A DNA stretch of 64,000 nucleotides from NCBI RefSeq assembly GCF_013256625.1, contig NZ_CP053908.1, positions 1,178,001 through 1,242,000 of the forward strand, in the 5' to 3' direction. Source of the stretch: Hymenobacter sp. BRD128 (GTDB taxonomy: Bacteria; Bacteroidota; Bacteroidia; Cytophagales; Hymenobacteraceae). The position numbers and the translations under genes were made by a program. Shown here piece by piece: positions 56,405-64,000 of this stretch (position 1 is its first letter; the number at the start of each line of letters is the position of its first letter). The notes under the pieces are model-generated. The model ran no database searches and was not told the origin of the DNA. It saw only the letters and a list, made by a program, of their open reading frames with translations.

Positions 56405-58033
56405 ATGAACGTCGAGTTTAATCGCAACGAAGACCACCTCAAGCAACTCACTTTTCAGCTGCGCCAGAAGCTGGCTAGGGTGGCCCTTGGCGGCGGTCCC
56501 AAGCGCATCGAAGCCCACAAAGCCAAGGGCAAGCTCACGGCCCGCGAGCGCATTGACTATTTGCTAGATAAAGGCGCAGCGCAGGTCGAAATCGGCGCCT
56601 TTGCCGGCGAGGGCATGTACCAGGAGGAAGGCGGCTGCCCCGGCGGCGGCGTGGTCGTCGTTATCGGCTACGTGCAGGGCCGCCAGTGCGTGGTGGTAGC
56701 CAACGACGCCACCGTGAAGGCCGGCGCCTGGTTTCCCATCACGGCCAAGAAAAACCTGCGGGCCCAGGAAATCAGCCTCGAAAACAAGCTGCCCATTATC
56801 TACCTCGTCGATTCGGCGGGCGTGTACCTGCCCATGCAGGACGAGATTTTTCCGGATAAGGAGCACTTCGGCCGCATCTTCCGCAACAACGCGGTGATGA
56901 GCAGCCTGGGCATCGTGCAGATTTCGGCCATTATGGGCCCCTGCGTGGCGGGCGGCGCCTACCTGCCCATCATGAGCGATGAGGCCATGATAGTGAGCGG
57001 CACCGGCTCGGTATTTTTGGCCGGCTCGTACCTGGTGAAGTCAGCCATCGGCGAAACCATTGACAACGAAGCGCTCGGCGGCGCGGCCATGCACTCCGAA
57101 GTATCGGGCGTGACGGACTACAAGTTCGACACCGACGCAGAATGCCTTGACCACATCCGCAACATCTTCGACAAGCTGGGCGCGCAGCCCTCGGCCGGCT
57201 TTAGCCGCGCCACGCCCGCCGCGCCCAGGCTGGACCCTAGCGAGCTCTACGGCCAACTGCCCGCCGACCGCGCCAAGCCCTACGACATGATGGAAATCAT
57301 CAATCGGCTGGTCGATAACTCGGAGTTTGAGCCCTACAAGGACCTCTACGGCCAGACGCTCATCTGCGGGCTAGCCCGCATCGATGGCTGGGCGGTAGGC
57401 ATCGTGGCCAACCAGCGCAAAATCGTGAAGAGCAAAAAAACCGGCATGCAGATGGGCGGCGTCATCTATTCCGACTCGGCCGACAAGGCCGCCCGCTTCA
57501 TCATGAACTGCAACCAGAAGCGCATCCCGCTGGTGTTTCTGCACGACGTGTCGGGCTTCATGGTGGGTAGCAAGAGCGAGCAGGGCGGCATCATCAAGGA
57601 TGGCGCGAAGATGGTGAATGCCATGGCTAACAGCGTAGTGCCCAAGTTCACGGTAATAGTGGGCAACAGCTACGGCGCCGGCAACTACGCCATGTGTGGC
57701 AAAGCCTACGACCCGCGCCTCATCGTGGCCTGGCCCAGCGCCCAGCTCGCCGTAATGAGCGGCGCCGCGGCGGCCAACACCTTGCTCCAAATCCAGGTGG
57801 CTAGCCTCAAAGCCAAGGGCGAAGTCATCACCCCCGAAGCCGAAAAGGAACTACTCGACCGCATCAAAGCCCGTTACGACGAGCAGTTATCGCCTTATTA
57901 TGCCGCAGCGCGGTTGTGGGTCGATGCCGTTATTGACCCGCTCGAAACGCGCAAGGTTATTTCCGAGGGAATTTCTGCCGCGAACCATGCGCCGATTGAG
58001 AAGGCGTATAATGTGGGGGTAATTCAGGTGTGA
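56405..58033 (+). CDS. Acyl-CoA carboxylase beta (carboxyltransferase) subunit
   Basis: A 542-residue carboxyltransferase. It has both crotonase-fold halves with the oxyanion-hole glycines (IMGPCVAGGAYLP; VGNSYGAGNYAMCGKAYDPR). The DSAGVYLPMQDEIFPD segment and the length match the MccB/propionyl-CoA group rather than AccD. It transfers a carboxyl group from biotin to methylcrotonyl- or propionyl-CoA, as in leucine or odd-chain breakdown. The biotin carboxylase partner is not in the window. The start is unambiguous. Confidence 0.9.
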   Translation: MNVEFNRNEDHLKQLTFQLRQKLARVALGGGPKRIEAHKAKGKLTARERIDYLLDKGAAQVEIGAFAGEGMYQEEGGCPGGGVVVVIGYVQGRQCVVVANDATVKAGAWFPITAKKNLRAQEISLENKLPIIYLVDSAGVYLPMQDEIFPDKEHFGRIFRNNAVMSSLGIVQISAIMGPCVAGGAYLPIMSDEAMIVSGTGSVFLAGSYLVKSAIGETIDNEALGGAAMHSEVSGVTDYKFDTDAECLDHIRNIFDKLGAQPSAGFSRATPAAPRLDPSELYGQLPADRAKPYDMMEIINRLVDNSEFEPYKDLYGQTLICGLARIDGWAVGIVANQRKIVKSKKTGMQMGGVIYSDSADKAARFIMNCNQKRIPLVFLHDVSGFMVGSKSEQGGIIKDGAKMVNAMANSVVPKFTVIVGNSYGAGNYAMCGKAYDPRLIVAWPSAQLAVMSGAAAANTLLQIQVASLKAKGEVITPEAEKELLDRIKARYDEQLSPYYAAARLWVDAVIDPLETRKVISEGISAANHAPIEKAYNVGVIQV

Positions 58034-58079
58034 GACCGAATTATTTTTAACTGCTGATTACATTCTGCCAGTTGCTGCG

Positions 58080-58448
58080 ATGAAAGGTGCCTACTACATG
58101 CTTTCCCTTCTGATGCTTAACTCATGCACTTTCACTTGTAATGAAGTGAAGAATGAGTTCTACATGGGTAGGGCATGTAATATAGTTGTTGAAAGCAACA
58201 GAAGTACCCCCAGAAACATGGAGATTTACGGCTATAATCCTGAGAATAACTCAAAGGAAAAATATGTGGCTGATGGCAATGTATATATCGAATTGATAAG
58301 TGCTTTAGAAGTAGGGGATACTCTAATCAAGAATAATGACGAACCCTTTTTCATTTTAAAGAAAAAGCAATTTGCTATTAAATTCGGTATGAACTGTGGT
58401 TCAAGAAATGAGTTTGCAGGAGTAGCTATAGATACGTTACGTCGTTAA
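58080..58448 (+). CDS. Small lipoprotein-like protein, AT-rich gene
   Basis: A 122-residue protein with a hydrophobic N-terminus and a lipobox-like LMLNSC, so it is probably a lipoprotein. Several Cys (CTFTCNE, GRACNIVV, GMNCGSR) and a beta-rich body follow. I do not recognise the family. GC is about 35-37% in counted lines, far below the surroundings, so it was probably acquired. It lies 47 bases after the carboxylase stop on the same strand and is followed by a long gap with a candidate small RNA. Confidence 0.6.
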   Translation: MKGAYYMLSLLMLNSCTFTCNEVKNEFYMGRACNIVVESNRSTPRNMEIYGYNPENNSKEKYVADGNVYIELISALEVGDTLIKNNDEPFFILKKKQFAIKFGMNCGSRNEFAGVAIDTLRR

Positions 58449-58479
58449 TACAAAACTCGCCTCAGCTGGCGCGAGTTTA

Positions 58480-58699
58480 GCGCAGTGTAACGCGTGCCTA
58501 TACTATTGCTAGAAGTTGTGCCTCCACTGCCGCGCTAGCTGCTAGGCAAAGCGGCGCCGCTAGGGTCGTGCAGCAAAGTCTTTTTAGGGGAGACACAGCC
58601 CCAACCAACGAGCACGAATTACGGTTGCGCCTAAACTCGCGCTAGTAGTAGCCTATATGAAAGAGCTACAAAAATGCCGCTTATTAAGCGGCTTTTTTT
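58480..58699 (+). ncRNA. Candidate structured small RNA with terminator
   Basis: About 220 bases without a gene. Near 58566-58616 TCGTGC can pair with GCACGA and encloses a GGGG/CCCC hairpin. The stretch ends in a good plus-strand terminator (58676-58699). Nothing coding on the plus strand lies directly upstream of that terminator. It may instead simply end the AT-rich gene or the minus-strand SDR gene. Confidence 0.3.
58676..58699. terminator. Terminator before the SDR gene end
   Basis: GCCGCTT-ATT-AAGCGGC followed by seven T residues on the plus strand; AAAA on the other side also lets it work for the minus-strand SDR gene. Confidence 0.85.
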
Positions 58700-58723
58700 A
58701 TAATTTATGGATTGGCAGATTCC

Positions 58724-59461
58724 TTACAAGTGGTCCAGCCGCCCGCCATCCACGCGCACCTCGGCGCCCTGCACGAAAGCCGCATCATCCGAGGCCAGGT
58801 AGGCGACCATGGCGGCCACGTCTTCGGGCTTGCCCACGTCGCTAGGGTTGATTTTTTCGACGCCTGACTTTACGTTGGGATTGTTCCAGAGCATGGGTGT
58901 GTCGATGGCGCCGGGTAGCACCACATTGGTACGGATGCCCTTGGGCTTACCCTCAATCACGGCCGAGCGCGTGAGCGAGAGCACCGCCGCCTTGGCCGCC
59001 GCGTAGGGCGCCACCAGCGCCTCGGTAGCGATGGCGTGGATGCTGGCCACGTTCACGATATTGCCGCCCGGCTTCATGTGCAGAAACGCCTGCTTGGTGA
59101 AGTAAAATGCCCCTAGCAAATCCACGCTCAGCACCCGCAGCCAGTCTTCGCCGTCGAGTTCTTCGAGGGGCTTGAACTGCATGAGGCCGGCGTTATTAAT
59201 AATCACGTCGAGGCGACCAAACTTGGCTAGGGTAGCTTGCACGGTGGCGATTACCTGGTTTTCATCGGCCACGTTGCAGATGGTAGGCAGCACCTCGGGC
59301 GCGCCGAATTTTTGCACGTCGGGCGCGGCTTGGTCAAGATTGGTCTGGTTGATGTCGGCCAGCACGATGCGGGCGCCTTCCGAGGCTAGCCGCTTGGCGA
59401 TGGCCAGGCCAATGCCGCTGGCGCCGCCGGTGATGATAACTACTTTATCCTGAAAGCGCAT
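58724..59461 (-). CDS. Short-chain dehydrogenase/reductase
   Basis: A 245-residue NAD(P)-dependent oxidoreductase. It has the SDR marks: TGGASGIG at about 11-18, NNAG at about 89-92, the Ser of VASIHAIA, and YAAAK with catalytic Tyr and Lys. A D-I-N after the second strand (IVLADINQT) points to NAD(H) preference. The natural substrate is not deducible. It is preceded by an inverted repeat and a GH1-like gene on the same strand, which could hint at sugar metabolism, but the 90-base gap weakens this. Confidence 0.9.
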   Translation of the reverse strand: MRFQDKVVIITGGASGIGLAIAKRLASEGARIVLADINQTNLDQAAPDVQKFGAPEVLPTICNVADENQVIATVQATLAKFGRLDVIINNAGLMQFKPLEELDGEDWLRVLSVDLLGAFYFTKQAFLHMKPGGNIVNVASIHAIATEALVAPYAAAKAAVLSLTRSAVIEGKPKGIRTNVVLPGAIDTPMLWNNPNVKSGVEKINPSDVGKPEDVAAMVAYLASDDAAFVQGAEVRVDGGRLDHL

Positions 59462-59474
59462 GAGTAGGGGAGGT

Positions 59475-59550
59475 GTAGCGCAGACTTTGCGAGTCCGCGC
59501 GTGAGGTGGTTGGAGTCGTGCATTACGCGGACTCGCAGAGTCCGCGCTAC
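59475..59550. repeat. Inverted repeat with GTAGCGC ends
   Basis: The 25-base arms at 59475-59499 and 59526-59550 are reverse complements with two mismatches, separated by 26 bases. The arm core is TGCGAGTCCGCG. It is a small REP-like element or terminator between the GH1-like and SDR genes. Confidence 0.8.
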
Positions 59551-59552
59551 GC

Positions 59553-60875
59553 TTAATGGTTGTCTTGCAGCGGCGCGTTGGCGACGGCTACTGCGGGCTG
59601 GCTTTGAGCAGCCTGCGCAGTAGCTTGCTGCTGCTTGGCCCAGGCGTCGTTGCTTTCCTGAGGCATCACGAGCGGTATTTGCAGGCAGGCCGTTTGGGTA
59701 GGCAGCACCTGCCGCCACTGGCTGATAAGCTTTTTATACGCCTCACCTACCGGCCGGATATTGCGGTTCAAGTCGTACAGGCCTAGCGGGTTCAGGTTGC
59801 CGTTGCTTTCGCGCAGGGCCGTATCCCAGTCTACCTGGTCGGTGAGCGAGTACCACGTAAAGCCCACGATGGGCACACCGTCGTTGCGCACGCGCAGCAC
59901 GTTGGCCCATTCCTTCCAGAGCCAGTTCACGGCCTCGTCGCCCTCGGGACCCTGCCAGCGGTTGGTTTCGGTGTGCATTACGGGCAGTTGGTAGCGGTCG
60001 TGGTACTGGGTGGTAATGACGTGGTAGCCAAATATTTCGCCCGATGCCGTGGTGCTGCCGTCGGGCCGCACGCGGTGCTCATTGGTCCAGTAATAATCAT
60101 TGCCCATGATGCACTGGTGCTTCAGATTATTATCCAGAAAGAAGTGGTATTCCTCGCGCGTCATGCCACTATCCATCAGGTACTCATACATATCCGAATC
60201 CACGCGGCGGCCGTAGTTCAGGTCCAGCGACAGAAAGCGCTTGGCATTCAATACCTCCGCGGGCTTGATAGCCTCGGGGTTGGAAGCGTGGAAATACTCG
60301 CTCGACTCACTCTGAATAAACAGCGCATCGGGCCGCACGGCCAGGATGGCGTGCATGGCCAGTACGTTGGCCTTCACAATGTACTTGAGGGCCGTCACGA
60401 ACGCTTGGTCGCTGCTCAGCTGCTCGTTCCACCACCCGTAAAGGGCCGAAAATTCGGCGCAGATGTACATCTCATTCACCGGCGTGTAGAGCTGCACCCA
60501 CGGAAATCGCCGGGCAAAATCGCCGGCGTATTGCCCAAACAGCGCCGGAAAATCGGGATTTTGAAAATTGCCCAGCCAGTCGGGCACCCCGAAGTGGCAC
60601 AAGTCCACGATGGGCATAATGTTGCGCTTCAGCAAGTCGCCAAACGTGGCATCGGCAAAGTCCCAGTTGTATCTGCCCGGCCCTAGCCAGGTAGTGTGAA
60701 TGGGCGGGCCGTAGCGCAGGTACTCGATGCCCAGCTCCTGCACCAGCTCAAAATCCTTCTGCCAAAACTTGTAGTGGCCGCATTTTTCCATCTCATCCTG
60801 GCGCACTTTGCCGTTTTGGATGGTGGGATAACTGTTTTCGATGCCGGTAGCGAAAAGAAATTGGGAAGCAGCCAT
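59553..60875 (-). CDS. GH1-like family glycoside hydrolase
   Basis: A 440-residue cytoplasmic enzyme starting at ATG 60875 (MAASQFLFATGIENSYP); the longer frame starts from a rarer codon. The order FATGIENSYP, then a TIM barrel, then LYTPVNEMYI (acid/base Glu) and VMHTETNRW (nucleophile Glu) fits glycoside hydrolase family 1 or a close clan-A relative. The NEM replaces the common NEP. An Ala/Gln-rich tail after about residue 410 is unusual. The sugar specificity cannot be read off. Confidence 0.78.
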   Translation of the reverse strand: MAASQFLFATGIENSYPTIQNGKVRQDEMEKCGHYKFWQKDFELVQELGIEYLRYGPPIHTTWLGPGRYNWDFADATFGDLLKRNIMPIVDLCHFGVPDWLGNFQNPDFPALFGQYAGDFARRFPWVQLYTPVNEMYICAEFSALYGWWNEQLSSDQAFVTALKYIVKANVLAMHAILAVRPDALFIQSESSEYFHASNPEAIKPAEVLNAKRFLSLDLNYGRRVDSDMYEYLMDSGMTREEYHFFLDNNLKHQCIMGNDYYWTNEHRVRPDGSTTASGEIFGYHVITTQYHDRYQLPVMHTETNRWQGPEGDEAVNWLWKEWANVLRVRNDGVPIVGFTWYSLTDQVDWDTALRESNGNLNPLGLYDLNRNIRPVGEAYKKLISQWRQVLPTQTACLQIPLVMPQESNDAWAKQQQATAQAAQSQPAVAVANAPLQDNH

Positions 60876-61311
60876 GCGAGAGGAAAAGAGTGGGCTAGGG
60901 TAGGGCACTGGCACTACCTACAAGTAAGTGAATTATTTTTTAGCACTACGGAAAACCTCGAAAAAAAGGCGCTTTCTTTTGGGCGTGAAGTATTTATGAA
61001 GCATTTGCAAATTGATTTACCAGCTTAAGTCAGGGCTACCCAGCGTCGACCACCAGAGCGGGCAGCAACTCGCCAGCCCCGCCATTCCGCAGCTGCACCA
61101 CCACTTCGGCGACAGCGCCAAGGTGACGCTCACCGGCACTGCGCTAGGCAGCGTGTTGAAGCAGTGCCGGCCGAAACAACCCGCTGCCTGCTAGCGGTTA
61201 AGCCCGACCCAGGCGCCCAGTGGCGGCCGGCGGGGCTTTTGGCTGAACAAAAAACCCGTTGGCGGGTGTTAAATTCGACCCCGGCGTCCGCCAGGGGCCA
61301 TTCCTGCCTGC
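60876..61311. other. Gap without a recognised gene
   Basis: 436 bases. A 60-codon frame at 61012-61194 begins with TTG and has no known features. Small GC-rich palindromes lie near 61200-61275. I see nothing else. Confidence 0.5.
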
Positions 61312-62196
61312 ATGACTACCAACGAAATCAAAGCGCTTATCTCGCTGCTCGACGACCCGGAAATCGCTCCCCAGATTCAGGGCGAAATTCAGAATCTGGG
61401 TGAGGCTATCATTCCCTTTCTCGAAGAATCCTGGGAAGAAACCCTCGACCCCCAGCAGCAGCGTCGCCTCGAAGACCTTATTCATAATCTGCAATTTGAG
61501 GGCTTGCAGCAGCGCCTGCGGGTGTGGCGCGACTCGGGCGCCCAAGATTTGCTGGAAGGCATGTGGCTGCTGAATTCGTACCAATACCCCGATGCCGACT
61601 TACAGGCCCTGAACCGCGCCATTGAGCAGCTGCGCTTCGAGGCCTGGACGCTGCTGCGCCCCGAGATGCACCCCGCCGACCAGGTGCAGGTGCTCAACCA
61701 CGTTATTTTTCGCAATCACAAGTTTGCCGCCAACACCCAGCACTTTCACTCGCCGGCCAACTCGATGCTGCACCGGGTGCTCGAAACCAAGCGTGGCAAC
61801 CCCTTGTCGCTCTGCGTTATCTACCTGCTGGTGGCCCAGCGGCTCGACCTGCCGGTGTTTGGCGTGAACCTGCCCAACTTGTTTGTGCTGACCTATCAGC
61901 TCTACAAGGATGCCGACGCCAAGCCGGTGCTGCCCTTCTACATTAACTGCTACAACCGGGGTGTCATTCTGTCGAAGGCTGATATTGAGCACTACGTGGG
62001 CCAGCTCGGCATCACCTCGCAAGACAGCTTTTACGAGCCCTGCACCCACCTCGACATCGTGCGCCGCGCCATGCGCAACCTGCAAGTAGGCTTCGAAAAA
62101 TTGCAGGAACCCGCTAAGGCCGAAGAAGTTGCCCAGCTGCTAGCCATCCTGCTGGAGCAGGACGAGCCCGGCCCCGACACCGACGACGAAGAATAG
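61312..62196 (+). CDS. SirB1-like transglutaminase-related protein
   Basis: A 294-residue soluble protein. The central region (about 110-220) has RFNH-type features and RGNPLSLCVIYLLVAQRL, which match the SirB1/transglutaminase-like family (PF13369-type). A Cys and His pattern is only partly kept (LSLCVIYL; a later His in CTHLDIV). The N-terminal helical part (DDPEIAPQIQGEIQNLGEAI) is HEAT-like. SirB1 relatives are common next to RNA- or invasion-related genes, but the role here is unknown. A hairpin follows directly. Confidence 0.75.
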   Translation: MTTNEIKALISLLDDPEIAPQIQGEIQNLGEAIIPFLEESWEETLDPQQQRRLEDLIHNLQFEGLQQRLRVWRDSGAQDLLEGMWLLNSYQYPDADLQALNRAIEQLRFEAWTLLRPEMHPADQVQVLNHVIFRNHKFAANTQHFHSPANSMLHRVLETKRGNPLSLCVIYLLVAQRLDLPVFGVNLPNLFVLTYQLYKDADAKPVLPFYINCYNRGVILSKADIEHYVGQLGITSQDSFYEPCTHLDIVRRAMRNLQVGFEKLQEPAKAEEVAQLLAILLEQDEPGPDTDDEE

Positions 62197-62218
62197 CGCG
62201 AAGCTGCGGCTTCGCGCT
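62195..62218. terminator. Hairpin between SirB1-like and redoxin genes
   Basis: AGCGCGAAGC pairs with GCTTCGCGCT around TGCG; it overlaps the last base of the SirB1-like stop codon. There is no T run, so termination is uncertain. Confidence 0.55.
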
Positions 62219-62224
62219 GCGGCA

Positions 62225-62791
62225 TTATCGTTTAATAAGGCAGCCGGCGGCGCGCTTGTCGGCCACGCCGGCGGCGCGGCCGGCCAGCACGTTGTCGAGC
62301 ACCTGCTGCAAATAATGCTGCTGCACGCCGCTGGCTATCTGGGGATTATCATCAATAGCCCCCCGGTAGCGCACCGCGAAGCCCGAGCCCGCGGGCTGGA
62401 GTACCACGGCCTCGGTGGTTTTTGACACGCCCAGGGCGGCGCTGGCGGCGCCCTCATCGGTGAAGGTGGCTAGCGAGCCGCCGCCGGCACCTTCGGCCGT
62501 GTCGAGGTTGATGGGCACGTTGACGAACATAAACTGCACGCCCCGGCCGCTGTAGGCACTGCTGAGGGCCGCCAGGCGCTCCTGATAGAGGCGGGTGTAG
62601 GCGCAGGCCGGGTTCATAAACACCACAACCACTGCTTTTTGGCCGGCGAAGGCACTGAGCGAGGTGCTGCCACCGCCGGTTTTTTGCACCGTAAAATCAC
62701 CCACGGTCCCCTGGGCACGGGCAATGCCTACCGTAACGGTGGCCAGCAACAGGGCCGCCGCGAGCAAGACCGGAAGTTTGCGAAAAGACAT
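62225..62791 (-). CDS. Secreted redoxin/peroxiredoxin-like protein
   Basis: A 188-residue exported thioredoxin-fold protein. The start is ATG 62791, giving MSFRKLPVLLAAALLLATVT as signal peptide; a 267-base longer frame is not supported. The core has VVVVFMNPACAYTRLYQERL, where one Cys stands in the position of the PRX-like1 group; the second Cys of a CxxC motif is Thr, and the C-terminal GCLIKR holds another Cys. Such proteins reduce peroxides or carry thiol electrons in the periplasm. It converges with the SirB1-like gene. Confidence 0.8.
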   Translation of the reverse strand: MSFRKLPVLLAAALLLATVTVGIARAQGTVGDFTVQKTGGGSTSLSAFAGQKAVVVVFMNPACAYTRLYQERLAALSSAYSGRGVQFMFVNVPINLDTAEGAGGGSLATFTDEGAASAALGVSKTTEAVVLQPAGSGFAVRYRGAIDDNPQIASGVQQHYLQQVLDNVLAGRAAGVADKRAAGCLIKR

Positions 62792-62853
62792 GGCTAGGGT
62801 AGAAAGAACCAAAAGAAATAAGCCGCGCGGGCCGCGCAAGAAGTACGTGAAAA

Positions 62854-63540
62854 TTAGCAGCAATACGTGAGCACGTAGCCCGCCGCTGGCCGAAGATAAC
62901 AAATCTGGTGCCGGGAACTCGTGCCGTTTAGTTGCAGCCGGGCGGGCAGCGTGCCAGGCAGGGGCCAGGTGCCCGCCGGCAGGTCGAGCAGCAGGGTTTC
63001 GCGGAAGATAAGGCCCCGCTGGCCGGCCAGCTTGTACAGCGTTTCCTTGGCGCTCCACAGCAGGCTGAACAGCTCCAGGGAAGGGCCGGCTTCGGGGCTG
63101 CCGGCTAGGGTAATAGTTTCACTGGCAGCTAGTTCCTCCTCATTAAGAAACTTGCGGGCAATGCGCCGGGCCTTGTCGCGCACCAGCTCTACGTCGATGC
63201 CCACGGCCGCACCGGGCGGGGCTAGCAGCGCCACCACCCACTCGCCCGAGTGCGACAGCGATACGGCGGGCAGTGCTGGCGGCCCTGCTAAAAAAGGTCG
63301 GCCGTTTTCATCGTTGCGCAGCATAGCTAGCGGTGCGCCGCGGGTGGCCAGCAGCAGCTGCACCAGCACCCGGCCGGCCAGCCACTGCGCCTGGCGCGGG
63401 CCATCGGCGCGGGCGGGCAGCAGGGGGGCGTAGGCCGCCGCCTCGGCCAGCTGGGGCCAGAGGGCGGCGGGCGTTTCGGTGAGGTGCCAGAGGCCCAGTA
63501 GCGGGCCGCTGGCTAGGGGCGTAATCGAATGAAGCGGCAT
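62854..63540 (-). CDS. 4'-phosphopantetheinyl transferase
   Basis: A 228-residue Sfp-type transferase starting at ATG 63540 (MPLHSITPLASGP). The magnesium/CoA-binding motifs are VGIDVELVRDKARRIARKFL and LLWSAKETLYKLAGQRG. It moves phosphopantetheine from coenzyme A to a Ser of carrier proteins in fatty-acid, polyketide or peptide synthesis. Which carriers is unknown. The gene is divergent from the WD40 gene at 63622, and a TACCTTCG element lies about 20 bases upstream. Confidence 0.88.
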   Translation of the reverse strand: MPLHSITPLASGPLLGLWHLTETPAALWPQLAEAAAYAPLLPARADGPRQAQWLAGRVLVQLLLATRGAPLAMLRNDENGRPFLAGPPALPAVSLSHSGEWVVALLAPPGAAVGIDVELVRDKARRIARKFLNEEELAASETITLAGSPEAGPSLELFSLLWSAKETLYKLAGQRGLIFRETLLLDLPAGTWPLPGTLPARLQLNGTSSRHQICYLRPAAGYVLTYCC

Positions 63541-63621
63541 AAACGGGCGAGCAGCGGCGAAGGTAGTACCGGCCCGCAGCCCGACCTTTGCGGCGGCCCG
63601 GCCCGGGCTGCTCCGTTTGCT

Positions 63622-64000
63622 ATGCTCGCTACCACGCCCCCGCCTCGCCCCACCGCCACCCGCATCGGCACCCTGGCCGGGCACCGCGACGCGGTGTACG
63701 CGCTGGCCGGGCGGCCCGGCGCCGACCGGGTATTTTCGGGCAGCGCCGATGGCATGGTAGTGGCCTGGAACAGTGCCCGGCCCGATGCCGACGGTGAGCT
63801 GCTGGCCAGGGTCGAAAACTCGGTGTATGCCCTGCTGGAGCTGCCCACGCGCGGCCTGCTGCTGCTGGGGCACAATTTTCAGGGCGTGCAGGCGATTGAT
63901 TTGCCGAGCAAAACCTTGGCCTTCGCCACGGCGCTGCCACCGGTCGCCATCTTCGAGATGGTGTATTCGCAGAGCCGCCAGCGCCTGTACTGCGCCCTCG
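63622..64000 (+). CDS. WD40 repeat protein, N-terminal part (partial)
   Basis: An open frame from ATG 63622 that runs off the window at 64000 without a stop, giving the first 126 residues. It begins MLATTPPPRPTATRIG and has a WD40 blade (LAGHRDAVYALA; RVFSGSADGMVVAWNSAR) and the start of a second (VENSVYALLELPTRGLLLLGH). It would be a cytoplasmic or periplasmic propeller scaffold. A GACCTTTG element lies at 63583-63590. The remaining blades and any other domain are outside the window. Confidence 0.72.
   Translation, partial: MLATTPPPRPTATRIGTLAGHRDAVYALAGRPGADRVFSGSADGMVVAWNSARPDADGELLARVENSVYALLELPTRGLLLLGHNFQGVQAIDLPSKTLAFATALPPVAIFEMVYSQSRQRLYCAL

Noticed and set aside
61012-61194. A 60-codon open frame with TTG start
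   Set aside because: No known motif, weak start and no conserved neighbours; it may be a gene remnant but cannot be supported.
62225-62791. Redoxin lacking the second Cys of CxxC as a broken enzyme
   Set aside because: Relatives of the PRX-like1 group also keep a single Cys at this place, so the protein is probably intact.

Overview
The window looks like a piece of a GC-rich Bacteroidota chromosome, most likely a Hymenobacter-type member of the Cytophagales. The reasons are a type IX secretion plug protein, a Bacteroidota-style LptD, OmpL-like porins, many lipoproteins, promoter elements of the TAnnTTTG type placed almost directly on start codons, no obvious Shine-Dalgarno sites, and a striking abundance of CTAG (mostly GCTAGC and CCTAGC). 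No rRNA, tRNA, CRISPR array, transposase or phage gene was seen. Genus assignment is inference from these traits.

Layout. 0-4 kb: a glycan-degradation cluster (end of a sialate O-acetylesterase, a CE2-like SGNH esterase, a GH92 mannosidase). 4-10 kb: an RNA helicase, membrane proteins, an SseB-like protein, and a cytochrome c / SCO / lipoprotein group. Four single-base losses in G/C runs break three genes in the first 8 kb, which looks more like sequence error than decay. 10-14.3 kb: an aldo/keto reductase, then an Lgt-family membrane protein and a radical SAM protein resembling archaeal tetraether synthase (Tes), bracketed by two related 105-109 bp inverted-repeat elements. 14.3-22.7 kb: housekeeping genes (Fpg glycosylase, M48 protease, PPK2, T9SS plug protein, cupin, esterase, ABC-F protein).

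22.9-42.3 kb is the most coherent region, a potassium island. It starts with an orphan NtrC-type sigma-54 activator. Next comes a control region with two similar 35-36 bp inverted repeats and a candidate -24/-12 promoter. Then follow a 31-residue membrane protein, kdpF, kdpA, kdpB, an AT-rich antisense intruder, kdpC, two outer-membrane porins, two tandem Kup transporters, a third porin and a YnfA-like protein. It ends with a KdpD lacking its kinase half and a separate membrane histidine kinase. I infer that the kinase and the distant sigma-54 regulator replace the usual KdpD/KdpE pair, and that the porins supply an outer-membrane route for the ion.

42.3-64 kb: envelope and metabolic genes. 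These include a YVTN propeller/phosphoesterase fusion, a pirin-like protein, a secreted intradiol dioxygenase, an AsmA-like protein, LptD, an amidase, an MlaD-like protein and an acyl-CoA carboxylase beta subunit. They also include a short-chain dehydrogenase, a GH1-like glycosidase, a SirB1-type protein, a redoxin, a phosphopantetheinyl transferase and the start of a WD40 protein. Four small AT-rich orphan genes (about 35-43% GC in counted lines against 65-70% around them) are scattered through the window and look acquired.
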